A stretch of DNA of 64,000 nucleotides from Achromobacter agilis (GTDB taxonomy: Bacteria; Pseudomonadota; Gammaproteobacteria; Burkholderiales; Burkholderiaceae_B). Numbering within the stretch: the first letter of the stretch is position 1; each line of letters opens with the position of its first letter. Shown here in pieces: positions 24,233 to 35,086 of this stretch. The stretch spans positions 1 to 64,000 of the forward strand of contig NZ_UFQB01000013.1 in NCBI RefSeq assembly GCF_900496965.1, in the 5' to 3' direction. The position numbers and the translations under genes are program-made. The notes under the pieces were generated by a model. That model had not been told where the DNA came from. It saw only the letters and a program-made list of their open reading frames with translations, and ran no database searches.

Positions 24233-25213
24233 TCAGTCGAGCGTGATCCCGGCGCGCGCGGCCACGTCGGTGAACGTGCGCAGCTCCTTCGCGATCTGGG
24301 CCTGGAAAGCCTGCCCGGGCAGGTACACGGGATCCAGCGCCAGGTCCGCGACCGACTTGCGCACCTGCGGATCTTCCATGATCTCGGCCACCGCGCGGCT
24401 CAGCGTCTGCACGACCGGGGCGGGCGTGCGGGCCGGCGCGACCAGCCCATACCAGCCGACGAAGGACACGCCGGGCATGCCGGCTTCGGCGAAGGTGGGA
24501 ACATCCGGCAGCTGCGGCATGCGGCGCTCGCCGGTGACCGCCAGCGCGCGCACCTTGCCGGCGCGGGCTTGCGGCGCGGCGGACGATACCGTGTCCACGC
24601 CAAGGTCGACCTCGCCGCCGATCATTGCCGTGACCAGCTGCGCGCTGCCCTTGTAGGGCACCGGCATCATCTTGGCGCCCGCGGCTTCGGCGAACATCTC
24701 GCCGGCCAAGTGGGGCGCGGAGCCGGCGCCGAAGGTGCCGTACATCAGTTCGCCCTGGGCGCCGCGCTGGCGCGCCAGCGCGGCGGCTTCCTGCACCGTG
24801 CCGGCCGGCAGCCCGTTCTTCGCCAGCAGCACCACGGGCGCCATCGCGACGATGGCAATGTGTTCGTAGCTGCGCAGGGGGTCGTAAGGCAGGCCGGCCT
24901 TGAGCGCCGGCAGCACGGTGTAGGTCGTGCTGCCCGACAGCATCAGGGTGTAGCCGTCCGGTTGCGCGCGCGCCGCGGCTTCGGCGCCGATCACGGTGGA
25001 GGCGCCGGGCCGGTTCTCCACAATGACCGCCTGGCCCAGCTTGCCCGACAGCCGGTTGGCCAGCAGGCGCGCCACGGCGTCGGTCGCGCCGCCCGGCGTA
25101 AAGGGCACGACGATCTTGATCGCCTGTTCGGGATAGGCGGCCTGCGCGGCGCCCGCGAGCGCGGCAAACACGAGGGTAAGCGCCGCCGCGGCGGCACGGG
25201 ATTTGACGGTCAT
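24233..25213 (-). CDS. Bug family (TctC-type) periplasmic solute receptor
   Basis: A 326-residue receptor with a Sec signal (cleavage after AQA, near residue 25) and Bug motifs IKIVVPFTPGGATDAVARLL, VENRPGAST, YGTFGAGSAPHLAGEMF and LPDVPTFAEAG. It follows the M20 peptidase by 13 bases on the same strand, so the pair is probably one operon. No permease gene is adjacent, so it must work with a TctAB encoded elsewhere. Ligand unknown, perhaps an N-acylated amino acid or small peptide given its neighbour. Confidence 0.9.
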   Translation of the reverse strand: MTVKSRAAAAALTLVFAALAGAAQAAYPEQAIKIVVPFTPGGATDAVARLLANRLSGKLGQAVIVENRPGASTVIGAEAAARAQPDGYTLMLSGSTTYTVLPALKAGLPYDPLRSYEHIAIVAMAPVVLLAKNGLPAGTVQEAAALARQRGAQGELMYGTFGAGSAPHLAGEMFAEAAGAKMMPVPYKGSAQLVTAMIGGEVDLGVDTVSSAAPQARAGKVRALAVTGERRMPQLPDVPTFAEAGMPGVSFVGWYGLVAPARTPAPVVQTLSRAVAEIMEDPQVRKSVADLALDPVYLPGQAFQAQIAKELRTFTDVAARAGITLD

Positions 25214-25226
25214 GGCGGAAGTCCGG

Positions 25227-26648
25227 TCAGGTGGGGATGGAGGCGGGGGCGGCGGCCGCCCGGTTCAAGGCGGGGCCCTGGTCGCCCAGGTCCCAGTACA
25301 GGCCGGCCATAATCGCCAGCCCTTCGCGCGCGACGCTGCCCAGCAGGTGCTCGTTGGGGGCGTGTTGCGCGCAGGCGGGGTAGGAATGCGGCACCCATAG
25401 GGTCGGCAGGCCAAGCAGGTCCGCGAAAATGTCGTTGGGCAGGGAGCCGCCCAGGTTGGGCAATAGCGCGGGCCGCTTGCCGGTCGTGCGCTCCAGCGAG
25501 GCGGCGGCCCAGCGCACCCAGGGATTGTCGGGCGACAGCCGGGTGGCGCCCGCCTGCATTCCCACGCGAACCTCGATGTCGTCGAAACCACCGGCCCGCA
25601 GGTGTTCCCTCACATACGTTTCCAGCGCCCGCCAGTCCGTGCCGACCACGAAGCGCAACTGGCACCAGGCCGAGGCTTCGGGCGGGATGGCATTGACGGG
25701 CTTGGCCGGATCGCCGGCGCCGAAGGTCAGCACGTCCAGGCTGTTCCAGCCGAACACCTTTTCGGGGGCGGTCAGGCCGGGCTCGCCCCAGTGCGCGTCG
25801 ATCCGGGGATCGTCCTCGCCGCCGCCGACCTCCAGGTCGGCCAGCGCGGCGGCCACGGCCTCGGGAATGGGAGGCGGGCGCAGGCCGGGCACCGCGATGC
25901 GGCCGCGCGCGTCGACCAGCGTGGCGATCGCGTGCGCCAGCACGATGGCCGGATTGGCCAGCAGGCCGCCCCAGTTGCCGGAGTGATAGCCGCGTTCGCG
26001 GGCGCGCAGCTTGAGTTCGAAGTTCACCGCGCCGCGCGAGCCCATGAAAAGCGTGGGACGCTGCGCGCTCAAGCGCGGCCCGTCGCTGGCGATGAACACA
26101 TCGGCCGACAGGGCCTCGCGCTGGGCTTCGCAGAAAGCCGCCAGCCCGGGCGAGCCGGCTTCTTCGCCGGTCTCGATGAGCCAGATCGCGTTGAAACCCA
26201 GCTTGCCGCCGCGCGCGGCGATCACCTGCCGCATGGCCTCCAGGTTGATGCTGTGCTGCCCTTTGTTGTCGGCGGTGCCGCGTCCGTACCAGTGGTCTCC
26301 TTCGACGTGCAGGCGCCAGGGATCGCGGCCCGCGTCCCATTTGGCGGCGTTGCCGCGCACCACGTCGCCGTGCCCGTACATCAGCACGGTGGGCAGCCCT
26401 GGGGCTTCTTCTCGGCGCGCCAGCAGAATGGGCAGGTCCACGCCGGCCGGATTGGCATGGACCTGGCAGGAGAAGCCCAGGTCCCGCAAGTGGGGAACCA
26501 GGTCTTCGTTGAGGTAGGCATGCTGCGCGGGCGCCTGTTCGGGCACCTCGCTTTCGGTCGCGTAGGCGACGCGCCGGGCCAGGGTGGCCTGTAGCGCGCC
26601 GCTATCGTAGGAATCCAGGGCGAGGAGGAGGGCTTGTTCGCGGGTCAC
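25227..26648 (-). CDS. M20 family metallopeptidase / amidohydrolase
   Basis: A 473-residue cytosolic enzyme with the two-domain M20 layout. Zinc-binding and catalytic segments are visible: MYGHGDVV (His and the following Asp), GRGTADNKGQ (bridging Asp), and LIETGEEAGSPG with the catalytic and metal-binding Glu pair. A dimerisation domain with FMGSRGAVNFELKLRARERGYHSGNWGG occupies the middle, and LPNLGGSLPNDIF...PHSYPACAQHAPNEH closes the active site. Members cleave dipeptides or N-acyl amino acids. It is divergent from a LysR gene and followed by a Bug receptor, suggesting uptake and hydrolysis of one substrate. Confidence 0.88.
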   Translation of the reverse strand: MTREQALLLALDSYDSGALQATLARRVAYATESEVPEQAPAQHAYLNEDLVPHLRDLGFSCQVHANPAGVDLPILLARREEAPGLPTVLMYGHGDVVRGNAAKWDAGRDPWRLHVEGDHWYGRGTADNKGQHSINLEAMRQVIAARGGKLGFNAIWLIETGEEAGSPGLAAFCEAQREALSADVFIASDGPRLSAQRPTLFMGSRGAVNFELKLRARERGYHSGNWGGLLANPAIVLAHAIATLVDARGRIAVPGLRPPPIPEAVAAALADLEVGGGEDDPRIDAHWGEPGLTAPEKVFGWNSLDVLTFGAGDPAKPVNAIPPEASAWCQLRFVVGTDWRALETYVREHLRAGGFDDIEVRVGMQAGATRLSPDNPWVRWAAASLERTTGKRPALLPNLGGSLPNDIFADLLGLPTLWVPHSYPACAQHAPNEHLLGSVAREGLAIMAGLYWDLGDQGPALNRAAAAPASIPT

Positions 26649-26704
26649 GTCATGGCTGCATGGATGTGGGGAGGCACAAAGTTATTACGCTTCATCGCGT
26701 GCCA

Positions 26705-26718
26705 CAATTAGATAATTG
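26705..26718. promoter_or_regulatory. Palindrome between M20 peptidase and LysR genes
   Basis: CAATT-AGAT-AATTG (26705-26718) is a perfect 5-bp-arm palindrome in the divergent intergenic space and contains ATTAGATAAT, of the T-N-A type bound by LysR proteins. It is the natural candidate operator for the LysR gene starting at 26761. Confidence 0.5.
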
Positions 26719-26760
26719 GCATTCATTCATTGCCGTAAAGGCATGGCTAAAGGGGCTGGC

Positions 26761-27675
26761 ATGATTTCGTTGGGCTTGAGGTATTTCCTGGAGGTGGCGC
26801 GCTGCGGCTCCATCGCCGGCGCGGCCGCCTCGCAGCACGTGGCGGCCTCTGCCGTCAGCCGCCAGATCTCCAAGCTGGAGGACGGGCTGGGCGTCGCGTT
26901 GTTCGAAAGGCAGGCGCGCGGCATGGAGCTCAGCCAAGCCGGGCTCCAGCTGGCCGCCTATGCCAACGCCGCCGCGCTGGAGGCCGAGCGCGTCACCACC
27001 GAGATCCGCCAGCGCGGCCAGCTGGGCGACGTAACGATAAGGCTGGCCTGCACCGAAGGCTTCGCCCACCGTTTCCTGCCCATGAGCATGGCCGAGTTCA
27101 AGCGGATCCGGCCGGAGGCGCGCTTCCACCTGCGCGTGGAGCGGCCCGAAGAGGTCAGCCGCCAGGTGCTGGAAGGGCTGTCGCAGATAGCGCTGCGCTA
27201 CACCACGGCCCAGGACGACCGGCTGAAAACCGAGCTGCTGGTCCGCGCGCCGGTCTACGCCGTCATGTGCCGCGAGCATCCGCTGGCCGGCCGCCGCAGC
27301 GTCGGCATGCGCGACCTGGCCAAGGTGCCGCTGTCGGTGGGCGATCATGGCACGACGGTCAGGCAGCTGTTCGACGCGGCCTGCGCCAATGCGGGCCTGC
27401 ACATCGAGCCCGCGTACGTATCGAACCATTCCGCCGCCTTTCTGCCCATGCTGCCGGGAAGCTCCATCGTGGCCCTGTCGGGATACCTGACCGTCATGGG
27501 GCAGGAAGAGGCCAGGCTGGTCGCCGTGCCGTTCAGCAACCCCGAGATGCGGCAGCGGAGCATCCAGGTGCTGACGCTGCAAGGCCGCACCCTGCCGCCG
27601 CTGGCCCGGGAGTTCCTGGAGTTCATGGCGGCGAGGCTGACCATGGCGCCGAAGGCGCCGGAGGCCGGGGACTAG
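26761..27675 (+). CDS. LysR family transcriptional regulator
   Basis: About 304 residues from the ATG at 26761 (AAAGGGG upstream), which gives the standard LysR start MISLGLRYFLEVARCGSIAGAA. The winged helix (AAASQHVAASAVSRQISKLEDGLGVALFER) is followed by a periplasmic-binding-type effector domain. An in-frame ATG at 26716 would add 15 residues of no family similarity. Divergent from the M20 peptidase/Bug operon, which it probably controls. Confidence 0.88.
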   Translation: MISLGLRYFLEVARCGSIAGAAASQHVAASAVSRQISKLEDGLGVALFERQARGMELSQAGLQLAAYANAAALEAERVTTEIRQRGQLGDVTIRLACTEGFAHRFLPMSMAEFKRIRPEARFHLRVERPEEVSRQVLEGLSQIALRYTTAQDDRLKTELLVRAPVYAVMCREHPLAGRRSVGMRDLAKVPLSVGDHGTTVRQLFDAACANAGLHIEPAYVSNHSAAFLPMLPGSSIVALSGYLTVMGQEEARLVAVPFSNPEMRQRSIQVLTLQGRTLPPLAREFLEFMAARLTMAPKAPEAGD

Positions 27676-27699
27676 GGGGGGCAGGCCCAGGGAGGGGGG

Positions 27700-30600
27700 C
27701 TACCTCGCTGCGGCGGCCCGCCAGCGCAGGCGCAGCCGTTCCAGCGCCAGATACACGATAGGCGTGGTGTAAAGCGTCAGGAACTGGCTGATCATCAGCC
27801 CGCCGACGATGGCGATGCCCAGCGGACGCCGCAATTCCGAGCCTTCGCCCATGCCGAGCACCAGGGGCAGCGCGCCCAGCAGGCCGGCCAGGTTGGTCAT
27901 CATGATGGGCCGCAGGCGCAGCAGGGCGGCGCGGTGGATGGCTTGCTCGGGCGTGAGCCCTTCGCGCCGCTCGAGGCCGAGCGCGAAGTCGATCATGAGG
28001 ATGGCGTTCTTCATGACGATGCCCACGAGCAGGAATAGCCCGAGCAGCGCGATCAACGTGAACTCCATGCCGGCCAGCCGCAGCGCCAGCAGCGCGCCCA
28101 CGCCGGCAGAGGGCAGGGTGGACAGGATGGTGAGAGGATGCAGCGGGCTTTCGTACAGCACGCCCAGCACCAGATAGATGGCGGCCAGCACGGCCAGGAT
28201 CAGCCAGGGCTGGTCCTGCAGGCTCTGCTGGAAGTTGCGGGCGTCGCCGCCCAGGCGGGTCTGGATATGGGAGGGCACCATCAGCCTGGCCATGGCGGCG
28301 TCGATGGCGGCCAGGCCCTGCTCTAGCGACACTCCTTCCGCCAGCGAGAATCCGACCCATACGGCCGCGAACAGGCCGTCGTGGTAGACGCGATCGTTGA
28401 CCAGGCCATATTTGTAGGTGGCGAACGCCGTCAGCGGCACGCGCTCGCCGTTCGCGGCCACGACCTGCACCCGTTCCAGCACGTCCGGATCCTCCGTGTA
28501 GCGGGGATCGAGCTCCAGCACCACGCGGTACTGATTCATGGCGTCGTACAGCGTGGCGACCTGCCGCTGGCTAAAGGAGTTGCTGAGCACGCTGCCGATG
28601 GTGTCCATGTCCACGCCCAGGCGCTGCGCTGCGCTGCGGTCGATGTCGATCATCACCTGTTGCGTGGCGCCGTCGCCCTCGGCGTCCACGTCGCGCAGCT
28701 CGGGGATCTCCTGCATGGCTTTTGAAATCTTCCGCGACCAGTCGCGCAGCGCCGGAACGTCGCTGGCCATGATGGCGAGCTCGTGGTCGCCCGAGTTGCC
28801 GAAACCGCCGGGCATGCGCAGGTCCTGGTCCACGTTCAGGAAGAACATGCCGCCCGGCACCGGCGGGGCGTTCGCGCGCAGCCAGTTGATGACCTCGGTA
28901 GACGATTCCCTGCGTTCGGACACGGGCTTCAGGCGGATCAGGAAGAGCGAATTGCTGATGCCCAGATTGCCGCCGTTGTAGCCGATCACGTCCTGCACGG
29001 CGGGGTGTTTAAGCACCAGTTGGCGGTACACGTCGATTTTGGGCTGCATGACCTGGAACGAGAAGCCGTCGTCGCCGCGCACGAAGCCCACGAGCTGCCC
29101 GGTGTCCTGCACGGGCAGGAAGCCCTTGGGCGCCTGCACATAGAGATAGACGTTCAGGCCGATCACGCCGGCCAGCAGCAATAGCGTCAGCCGGGCATGG
29201 CCCAGCACGCGCGCCAGGCTGCTGCCGTACCACGCGTGGATGCGCGCATGGAACGCCTGCATCCGCGACTTGCGGCCGCCCGCGCCTGGCGGCGGGGCCG
29301 GCTTGAGCCAGCGCGCGCAAAGGCTGGGGATGATGGCCACCGACACGGCCAGCGAAATGACGGTCGCCGCAACCAGGGTGATGGAGAACTCGCGGAATAG
29401 CCGCTCCACCAGCCCGCCCATGAACAGGATGGACACGAACACCACGCTAAGCGCCACGGTCATGGCGACCAGGGTGAAGCCGACCTCGCGCACGCCGCGC
29501 AGCGCCGCCGCGCGCGGCGACAGCCCACGTTCGAGATGGCGCGAGATGTTCTCCAGGACGACGATGGCATCGTCGACGACCAATCCCGCCGCGACGATCA
29601 GCGCCATGAGCGACAGGTTGTTCAGGGAAAAGCCCCACAGGTACATGACCGCGAAGGTGGCGATCAGGCAGACCGGGATCGCCACGCTGGGTATGGCCGC
29701 CGCGCGGGCATTGCCCAGGAAGGCCCATACCACCAGGATCACCAGCGCGGTGGCCAGCCCCAGCGTGACGTGGGCTTCGCGCAGGGTTGCGTCGATGCCG
29801 GGCGAACGGTCCAGCGCGACGGTCAGGTCCACGTCGGCGGGCATGAGCAGGCGCAGGCCGGGCAGCGCCTGGTTGATGGCCTGGATGGTCTCGATGATGT
29901 TCGAGCCCGGCTGGCGGCTGATGGTCAGGACGACGGCCGGATTGCGATTGTGGAACCCGCTGCTGTAGCGGTTTTCGACGGAATCGCTCGCGCGCGCCAC
30001 CTGCGATAGCCGGATGACGGCGCCGTCCTGGTGGCGCACGATGAGGCTGTCGTACTCGCGCGCGCTGCGCGGCTGCCCCGGCGTGCCGACCTCCCAGCGC
30101 CGCGTGGCGGAATCCAGCTGCCCCTGCGGCCCCATGGGCGCGGCGTCGGCGATCGCCCGGCGCACGTCGTCCAGCGCCACGCCGTAGTGGGCCAGCGCGT
30201 TGGGATTGACCTGCACCCGCACGGCGGGCAGCGAGCTGCCGCCCATCGTCACCTCGCCCACGCCGTTGATCTGCGAAATCTTCTGCGCCAATACGGTGGC
30301 GCCCAGGTCGTAGAGCTGGCCCGCGGGACGGGTCGGGGAACTGAGCGCCAGGGCCATGATGGGCGCCTGCGACGGATTGACCTTGCGGTAGCTGGGGTTG
30401 CCGGGCATGCCGGCGGGCAGTTCCGCCCGGGCGGCGTTGAGGGCGGCCTGCACGTCGCGCGCCGCTTCATTGATGTCCCGGTCCAACTCGAACTGCAACT
30501 GCACCCGGGTGGCGCCCTGGTTGCTGGAGGACGACATCGCGCTGACGCCCGCGATGCTGCCCAGCGCGCGCTCCAGCGGCGCGGCCACCGTGCTGGCCAT

Positions 30601-30768
30601 GCTCTCGGGGCTGGCGCCCGGCAGTTCAGCGCGCACTTCGATGGTGGGGAAATCCACCTGCGGCAGCGGCGCCACGGGCAGCAGCCGCCAGGCCACGGCG
30701 CCCAGCAGCGTAAGCGCCAGCGCCAGGAAGAGGCAGGCGACGGGGCGGTGCGCCAGGGCCCGGATCAT
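27700..30768 (-). CDS. mdtC: RND efflux pump inner-membrane subunit, MdtC/MuxC type
   Basis: A 1022-residue HAE1-type RND transporter with 12 membrane helices, two large periplasmic loops, and the proton-relay acidic pair in helix 4 ([17 protein letters not shown]). [22 protein letters not shown] and the later [15 protein letters not shown] segment are the MdtB/MdtC-like forms. It overlaps the preceding subunit gene by ATGA (30765-30768), giving the A-B-C order of MdtABC/MuxABC, in which the B and C subunits form a mixed trimer. No outer membrane channel gene follows, so it must use one encoded elsewhere. Confidence 0.9.
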   Translation of the reverse strand: MIRALAHRPVACLFLALALTLLGAVAWRLLPVAPLPQVDFPTIEVRAELPGASPESMASTVAAPLERALGSIAGVSAMSSSSNQGATRVQLQFELDRDINEAARDVQAALNAARAELPAGMPGNPSYRKVNPSQAPIMALALSSPTRPAGQLYDLGATVLAQKISQINGVGEVTMGGSSLPAVRVQVNPNALAHYGVALDDVRRAIADAAPMGPQGQLDSATRRWEVGTPGQPRSAREYDSLIVRHQDGAVIRLSQVARASDSVENRYSSGFHNRNPAVVLTISRQPGSNIIETIQAINQALPGLRLLMPADVDLTVALDRSPGIDATLREAHVTLGLATALVILVVWAFLGNARAAAIPSVAIPVCLIATFAVMYLWGFSLNNLSLMALIVAAGLVVDDAIVVLENISRHLERGLSPRAAALRGVREVGFTLVAMTVALSVVFVSILFMGGLVERLFREFSITLVAATVISLAVSVAIIPSLCARWLKPAPPPGAGGRKSRMQAFHARIHAWYGSSLARVLGHARLTLLLLAGVIGLNVYLYVQAPKGFLPVQDTGQLVGFVRGDDGFSFQVMQPKIDVYRQLVLKHPAVQDVIGYNGGNLGISNSLFLIRLKPVSERRESSTEVINWLRANAPPVPGGMFFLNVDQDLRMPGGFGNSGDHELAIMASDVPALRDWSRKISKAMQEIPELRDVDAEGDGATQQVMIDIDRSAAQRLGVDMDTIGSVLSNSFSQRQVATLYDAMNQYRVVLELDPRYTEDPDVLERVQVVAANGERVPLTAFATYKYGLVNDRVYHDGLFAAVWVGFSLAEGVSLEQGLAAIDAAMARLMVPSHIQTRLGGDARNFQQSLQDQPWLILAVLAAIYLVLGVLYESPLHPLTILSTLPSAGVGALLALRLAGMEFTLIALLGLFLLVGIVMKNAILMIDFALGLERREGLTPEQAIHRAALLRLRPIMMTNLAGLLGALPLVLGMGEGSELRRPLGIAIVGGLMISQFLTLYTTPIVYLALERLRLRWRAAAAR

Positions 30769-33700
30769 GGCGCGGGGCCTTCAGCTCCAGGCCTGGCCGC
30801 GGAGGCGCCGCGGCGTGCGCCCAGGCGGTGGAAGAACAGATAGACCGCCGGCGTGGTGAACAGCGTCAGCACCTGGCTGACCAGCAACCCGCCCACCATG
30901 ACCCAGCCCAGCGGCTGGCGCAGTTCCGCGCCCGAACCGGTGGCCAGCATCAGCGGCAGCGCGCCGAACAGCGCCGCCAGCGTGGTCATCAGGATGGGGC
31001 GCAGGCGCAGCAGGGCCGCTTCGCGGATGGCGGCCTGCGGCGCCAGCCCGCGCGTGCGCTCGGCTTCCAGCGCGAAGTCCACCATCATGATGCCGTTTTT
31101 CTTCACCAGCCCGATCAGCAGGATGATGCCGATGACCGCGATCAGGTCCAGCGGGCGCCCGGTAAGCAGCAGCGCGAGCAAGGCCCCCACGGCGGCCGAC
31201 GGCAGGGTGGACAGGATGGTGACGGGATGGATGGCGCTTTCGTACAGCATGCCCAGCACCAGGTACATGGTGACGATCGCCGCCAGCATCAGCCAGAGCG
31301 TGTTCGACAGGGAGGCCTGGAAGGCCGACGCCGCGCCTTGCAGCCGCAGCTCCACGCTTGCAGGCATGCCGATTTCCTGCCGGGCCGATTCGATGGCGGC
31401 GATGGCCGCGCCCAGCGAGCCGCCGCGCGGCAGGTTGAACGACAGGTTCACCGCCGGAAACTGCGACAGGTGGTTGACGGCGAGGGGCACGGCGCGTTCG
31501 CTGACGGTCGCCAGCGCCGACAGCGGGATGGCCTGCCCGCCTTCGGTCTGCAGGTGGATGCGCTCGAGCGCATCCGGGCTCAGCGCCAGTTTGCGGTCCA
31601 CCTCCAGCACGACGCGGTACTGGTTGGATTGCGTGAACAGCGTGGCGACCTGGCGCTGGCCGAAGGCGTTGTAGAGCGTCTGCGCCACATCGTCCATGGT
31701 CACGCCCAGGCGGGCGGCGGTGTCGCGCGAGACCTGCAGGTAGGCCTGGCGGCCGTCGCCCTGCTGGTCGGACGAGATGTCCGCCAATTCGGGGGCCTGC
31801 GCCAGCCGCTGAGTCAACGTGCTGCTCCAGCGGGAAAGCAGGGCGGCGTCCGGCGAGGTCAGGGTGAACTGATATTGGCCCCGGCTGACGCGGTCCTCGA
31901 TATTGAGTTCCTGGACGGGCTGCAGGAACAGCGAGATGCCCTGGATTTCCCGGGCGCGGGCGTCCAGCCGGGCCATGATGTCCGCCAGCGGCGCGCTACG
32001 CTCGGCCCAGGGCTTCAGATTGACGAGCAGCCTGCCGGTATTCAGCGTGGCGTTCATGGCGTCGATGCCGATGAAGGACGACAGGCTGGCGACGTCCGGA
32101 TCGGCCAGCAGGCTTTGGGCCACGGCTTGCTGGCGGCGCGCCATCGCGTCGAACGAGGTGCTCTGCGACGATTGCGTCACGCCCTGCAGCGTGCCGCCGT
32201 CCTGCACCGGGAAGAAGCCCTTGGGCACGGCGAGGTACAGCAGCCCGGTGAGCGCCACGGTGGCCAGCATGGCGGCCAGCGTCAGGCGCTGGTGCCGCAA
32301 GGTGGCGTCCAGCCAGCCGGCGTAGCGGGCCTGGATCCGGTCCAGCAGGCCCGGGCGGGTGTCCGCATGGGCGGGCAGCAGCCGCGCGCACATCATGGGG
32401 GTAAGGGTGAGCGAGACCGCCAGCGAGATGAGAATGGCGACCGCGAGCGTGACGGCGAATTCGCGGAACAGCCGGCCCACCACGTCTTCCATGAAGAGCA
32501 GGGGGATCAGCACGGCGATCAGCGACAGGGTCAGGGAAACCAGCGTGAAACCGATCTGGCCGGCGCCCTTGAGCGCGGCGGACAGGGGGCTGTGGCCCTG
32601 TTCGCGATAGCGCGCGATGTTTTCCAGCATGACGATGGCGTCGTCCACGACGAAGCCCGCGCCGATGGTCAGCGCCATCAGGGTGAGATTATTGGTGGAG
32701 AAGCCCGCCAGGTGCATGACGCCGAACGTGCCGATCAGGGATAGCGGCACGGCCAGGCTGGGAATCAGCGTGGCGGGCAGGTTGCGCAGGAACAGGAAGG
32801 TGACCAGCACGACCAGCCCCACGGCGAACGCCAGTTCCCACTGCACGCCTCGCACGGACGCGCGGATGCTTTCCGTGCGGTCGGTCAGGACGCGTACCTG
32901 TACGGCGGCAGGAAGGCTGGACGTCAGTTGGGGCAGCAGCGCCTTGACCTGGTCGGCCACGGCGATCACGTTGGCGCCCGGCTGGCGCTGGATGTTCACG
33001 AGCACGGCGGGCTGTTCGTCGACCCAGGCCGCCAGATAGCGGTCCTCGGCGCCGTCCTCCACGCTGGCGACCTGTCCCAGCCGCACGGGCGCGCCATTGC
33101 GCCAGGCCACGATCAGCTCGCGGTACTCTTCGGCGCTCTGGAGCTGATCGTTGGCGTCCATGATGACCGAGCGCACCGGCCCGTCGAAGCTGCCCTTGGG
33201 CTGGTTCGAGTTGGCCTTGCCGATGGCCTCCTGCACATCGGCCAGCTGCAGGCCGCGCGCGGCCAGCGCCATCGGATTGACCTGCACGCGCACGGCCGGC
33301 CGCTGGCCGCCCGCCAGGCTCACCATGCCCACGCCGGACAGCTGCGACAGGCGCTGCGTCATGCGCGTGTCGACCAGGTCGTAGACCTTGGGCAGGGGCA
33401 GGGACGCCGAGGTAACCGCCAGCGTCAGGATGGGCATGTCCGCGGGGTTGACCTTGCGGTACACGGGCGGGGTGGGCAGATCCCCGGGCAGCAGCGAGCC
33501 GCTGGCGCTGATGGCGGCCTGGACTTCCTGTTCGGCCACGCCCAGCGGCACGTCCAGGGAAAACTGCAGCGTTACCACGGAAACCCCGCTGCCGCTGGTG
33601 GAAGACATCTGCTTCAGGCCGGGGATCTGCCCGAAGCGCCGCTCCAGCGGGGCCGTGACGGCGCGGGCCGTGACGCTGGGGCTGGCCCCCGGGTACTGGG

Positions 33701-33845
33701 TGATCACCTGGATGATGGGGTAGTCCACCTGCGGCAGCGCCGCCACCGGCAGCATGCGCCAGGCCAGGATGCCCGACAGCAGCAGGGCGATCATCAAGAA
33801 GGACGTGGCGACCGGGCGCAGGATGAAGGGGCGTGACAGGCTCAT
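30765..33845 (-). CDS. mdtB: RND efflux pump inner-membrane subunit, MdtB/MuxB type
   Basis: A 1026-residue RND transporter, partner of the following subunit. The N-terminus [20 protein letters not shown] is the canonical MdtB start, and helix 4 carries the proton-relay acidic pair in [19 protein letters not shown]. The funnel domain contains [18 protein letters not shown]. It overlaps both neighbours by four bases, so all three genes form one translational unit. Related pumps export novobiocin, bile salts and flavonoids; the substrate here is not readable from sequence. Confidence 0.92.
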   Translation of the reverse strand: MSLSRPFILRPVATSFLMIALLLSGILAWRMLPVAALPQVDYPIIQVITQYPGASPSVTARAVTAPLERRFGQIPGLKQMSSTSGSGVSVVTLQFSLDVPLGVAEQEVQAAISASGSLLPGDLPTPPVYRKVNPADMPILTLAVTSASLPLPKVYDLVDTRMTQRLSQLSGVGMVSLAGGQRPAVRVQVNPMALAARGLQLADVQEAIGKANSNQPKGSFDGPVRSVIMDANDQLQSAEEYRELIVAWRNGAPVRLGQVASVEDGAEDRYLAAWVDEQPAVLVNIQRQPGANVIAVADQVKALLPQLTSSLPAAVQVRVLTDRTESIRASVRGVQWELAFAVGLVVLVTFLFLRNLPATLIPSLAVPLSLIGTFGVMHLAGFSTNNLTLMALTIGAGFVVDDAIVMLENIARYREQGHSPLSAALKGAGQIGFTLVSLTLSLIAVLIPLLFMEDVVGRLFREFAVTLAVAILISLAVSLTLTPMMCARLLPAHADTRPGLLDRIQARYAGWLDATLRHQRLTLAAMLATVALTGLLYLAVPKGFFPVQDGGTLQGVTQSSQSTSFDAMARRQQAVAQSLLADPDVASLSSFIGIDAMNATLNTGRLLVNLKPWAERSAPLADIMARLDARAREIQGISLFLQPVQELNIEDRVSRGQYQFTLTSPDAALLSRWSSTLTQRLAQAPELADISSDQQGDGRQAYLQVSRDTAARLGVTMDDVAQTLYNAFGQRQVATLFTQSNQYRVVLEVDRKLALSPDALERIHLQTEGGQAIPLSALATVSERAVPLAVNHLSQFPAVNLSFNLPRGGSLGAAIAAIESARQEIGMPASVELRLQGAASAFQASLSNTLWLMLAAIVTMYLVLGMLYESAIHPVTILSTLPSAAVGALLALLLTGRPLDLIAVIGIILLIGLVKKNGIMMVDFALEAERTRGLAPQAAIREAALLRLRPILMTTLAALFGALPLMLATGSGAELRQPLGWVMVGGLLVSQVLTLFTTPAVYLFFHRLGARRGASAARPGAEGPAP

Positions 33846-35011
33846 GAGTCCTGCCCGACGATGAGCACGTCCCGGCCGTCGTGCAGACGGTCCACGCCTT
33901 CCACCACGACGAGTTCGGCGGGCGCCAGCCCCGCTTCCACCGCGATGCGGCCGGCGTTGGAAGGCCCCAGCCGCAGCACGCGGCGGCTGGCGCGGCGGTC
34001 CTCCCCGATCACGAAGACGAAAGCGCCTTCGGATCCGTACTGCACCGCGGCCGTCGGAATGGTGACGACGTTATCCTGCTGCACCACCGCGAGCCGGATA
34101 TTGACGAACTGGTTCGGAAACAGCGCTTCGTCGGCGTTGTCGAACCGGGCCCGCAGCCGCACCGTGCCGCTCGCGGCCTGGATGCGGTTGTCCAGCGCTT
34201 CCAGCGTCCCTTCGTCGAGGATGCGGCGGTCATCGGCATCCCAGGCCTGCACGCGCAGGGCGGCGGCGCGCGCCTGCGCCTGGCGCAGGATGTCCAGCTG
34301 CGTTTCCGGGATGCTGAACAGCACCGAGATCGGACGGATCTGCACCAGCGTGGCCAGGCCCTCGGTGTCGTCGGCCCGGACGTGGTTTCCGGCGTCGATG
34401 CGCCGCAGCCCGATGCGTCCGTCCTGGGGCGCGACGATGCGGGTATGGCCGAGCAGCCGCTGCGCGTCGGCGACCTGCGCCTCATTCTTCATGCGCTGCG
34501 CGGAATAGGCCCGCGCCTGCGCCTCGGCGGTGTCCAACTGTTGTCCGGCGACGGCGTCCTGGCGGGCCAGCCGGCGGTAGCGCTGCAGGTCAGCCGTGGC
34601 ATTGTCCAGCAGCGCTTGGGTGCGGGCCAGTTCGCCTTCCGCGGAGGCCAGCGCCGCAAGATAGGGCCGCGCGTCGATCTCGGCCAGCAGCTGGCCCTGC
34701 GCAACGGCCTGGCCTTCGGTGAAATGCAGCTTCAGTAGTTCGCCGTCGACCTGCGGGCGCAGCACGGCCCGCGCCAGCGGGGTCACGGTGCCGAGCGCGT
34801 GCAGGTCGCGCCGCAGCGGACCGACGCTGGCGGCCGCCACGCTGACGGCGACGGGAATCTGCCTGTACTCGGGCGGGCGGACACCGGCGGGGCTCTTGGG
34901 CCCGGTCAGCCAGAACGCCAAGGCGGCGAGGGCGGCCAGCGCCAATACGGCCGCCAGCAGCATCAGGCGTTTGGAATGGGAACCAGGGCCCGCGGAAAGG
35001 GGCAGGGACAT
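33842..35011 (-). CDS. mdtA: RND efflux periplasmic adaptor (membrane fusion protein), MdtA/MuxA type
   Basis: About 389 residues from the ATG at 35011 (an in-frame TTG at 35023 adds four). One N-terminal membrane anchor ([20 protein letters not shown]) is followed by a lipoyl half-motif ([30 protein letters not shown]), an alpha-helical hairpin (about residues 115-185), the second lipoyl half ([22 protein letters not shown]) and beta-barrel domains. It links the inner-membrane pump to an outer membrane channel. First gene of the mdtABC-like operon. Confidence 0.9.
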   Translation of the reverse strand: MSLPLSAGPGSHSKRLMLLAAVLALAALAALAFWLTGPKSPAGVRPPEYRQIPVAVSVAAASVGPLRRDLHALGTVTPLARAVLRPQVDGELLKLHFTEGQAVAQGQLLAEIDARPYLAALASAEGELARTQALLDNATADLQRYRRLARQDAVAGQQLDTAEAQARAYSAQRMKNEAQVADAQRLLGHTRIVAPQDGRIGLRRIDAGNHVRADDTEGLATLVQIRPISVLFSIPETQLDILRQAQARAAALRVQAWDADDRRILDEGTLEALDNRIQAASGTVRLRARFDNADEALFPNQFVNIRLAVVQQDNVVTIPTAAVQYGSEGAFVFVIGEDRRASRRVLRLGPSNAGRIAVEAGLAPAELVVVEGVDRLHDGRDVLIVGQDS

Positions 35012-35058
35012 CGGGACTGCCAAGCTTGGGGATTGGGGACAGCTCGGATTCTATATGA

Positions 35059-35086
35059 ATAATAATGATTACCGTTTCTTTGTCAG
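35059..35086 (-). promoter_or_regulatory. Candidate promoter of the mdtABC-like operon
   Basis: On the minus strand: CTGACA (35086-35081), 16 bases, TATTAT (35064-35059); 10 of 12 positions match sigma70. The -35 lies within the last codons of the gene upstream. The stretch around 35055-35072 is unusually AT-rich and could also hold an iron- or redox-responsive site, but I find no clean consensus. Confidence 0.45.

Noticed and set aside
35055-35072. Fur box upstream of the mdtABC-like operon
   Set aside because: The AT-rich AATAATAATGATTA stretch recalls Fur sites, but one half is poor and it coincides with a plausible -10 region.
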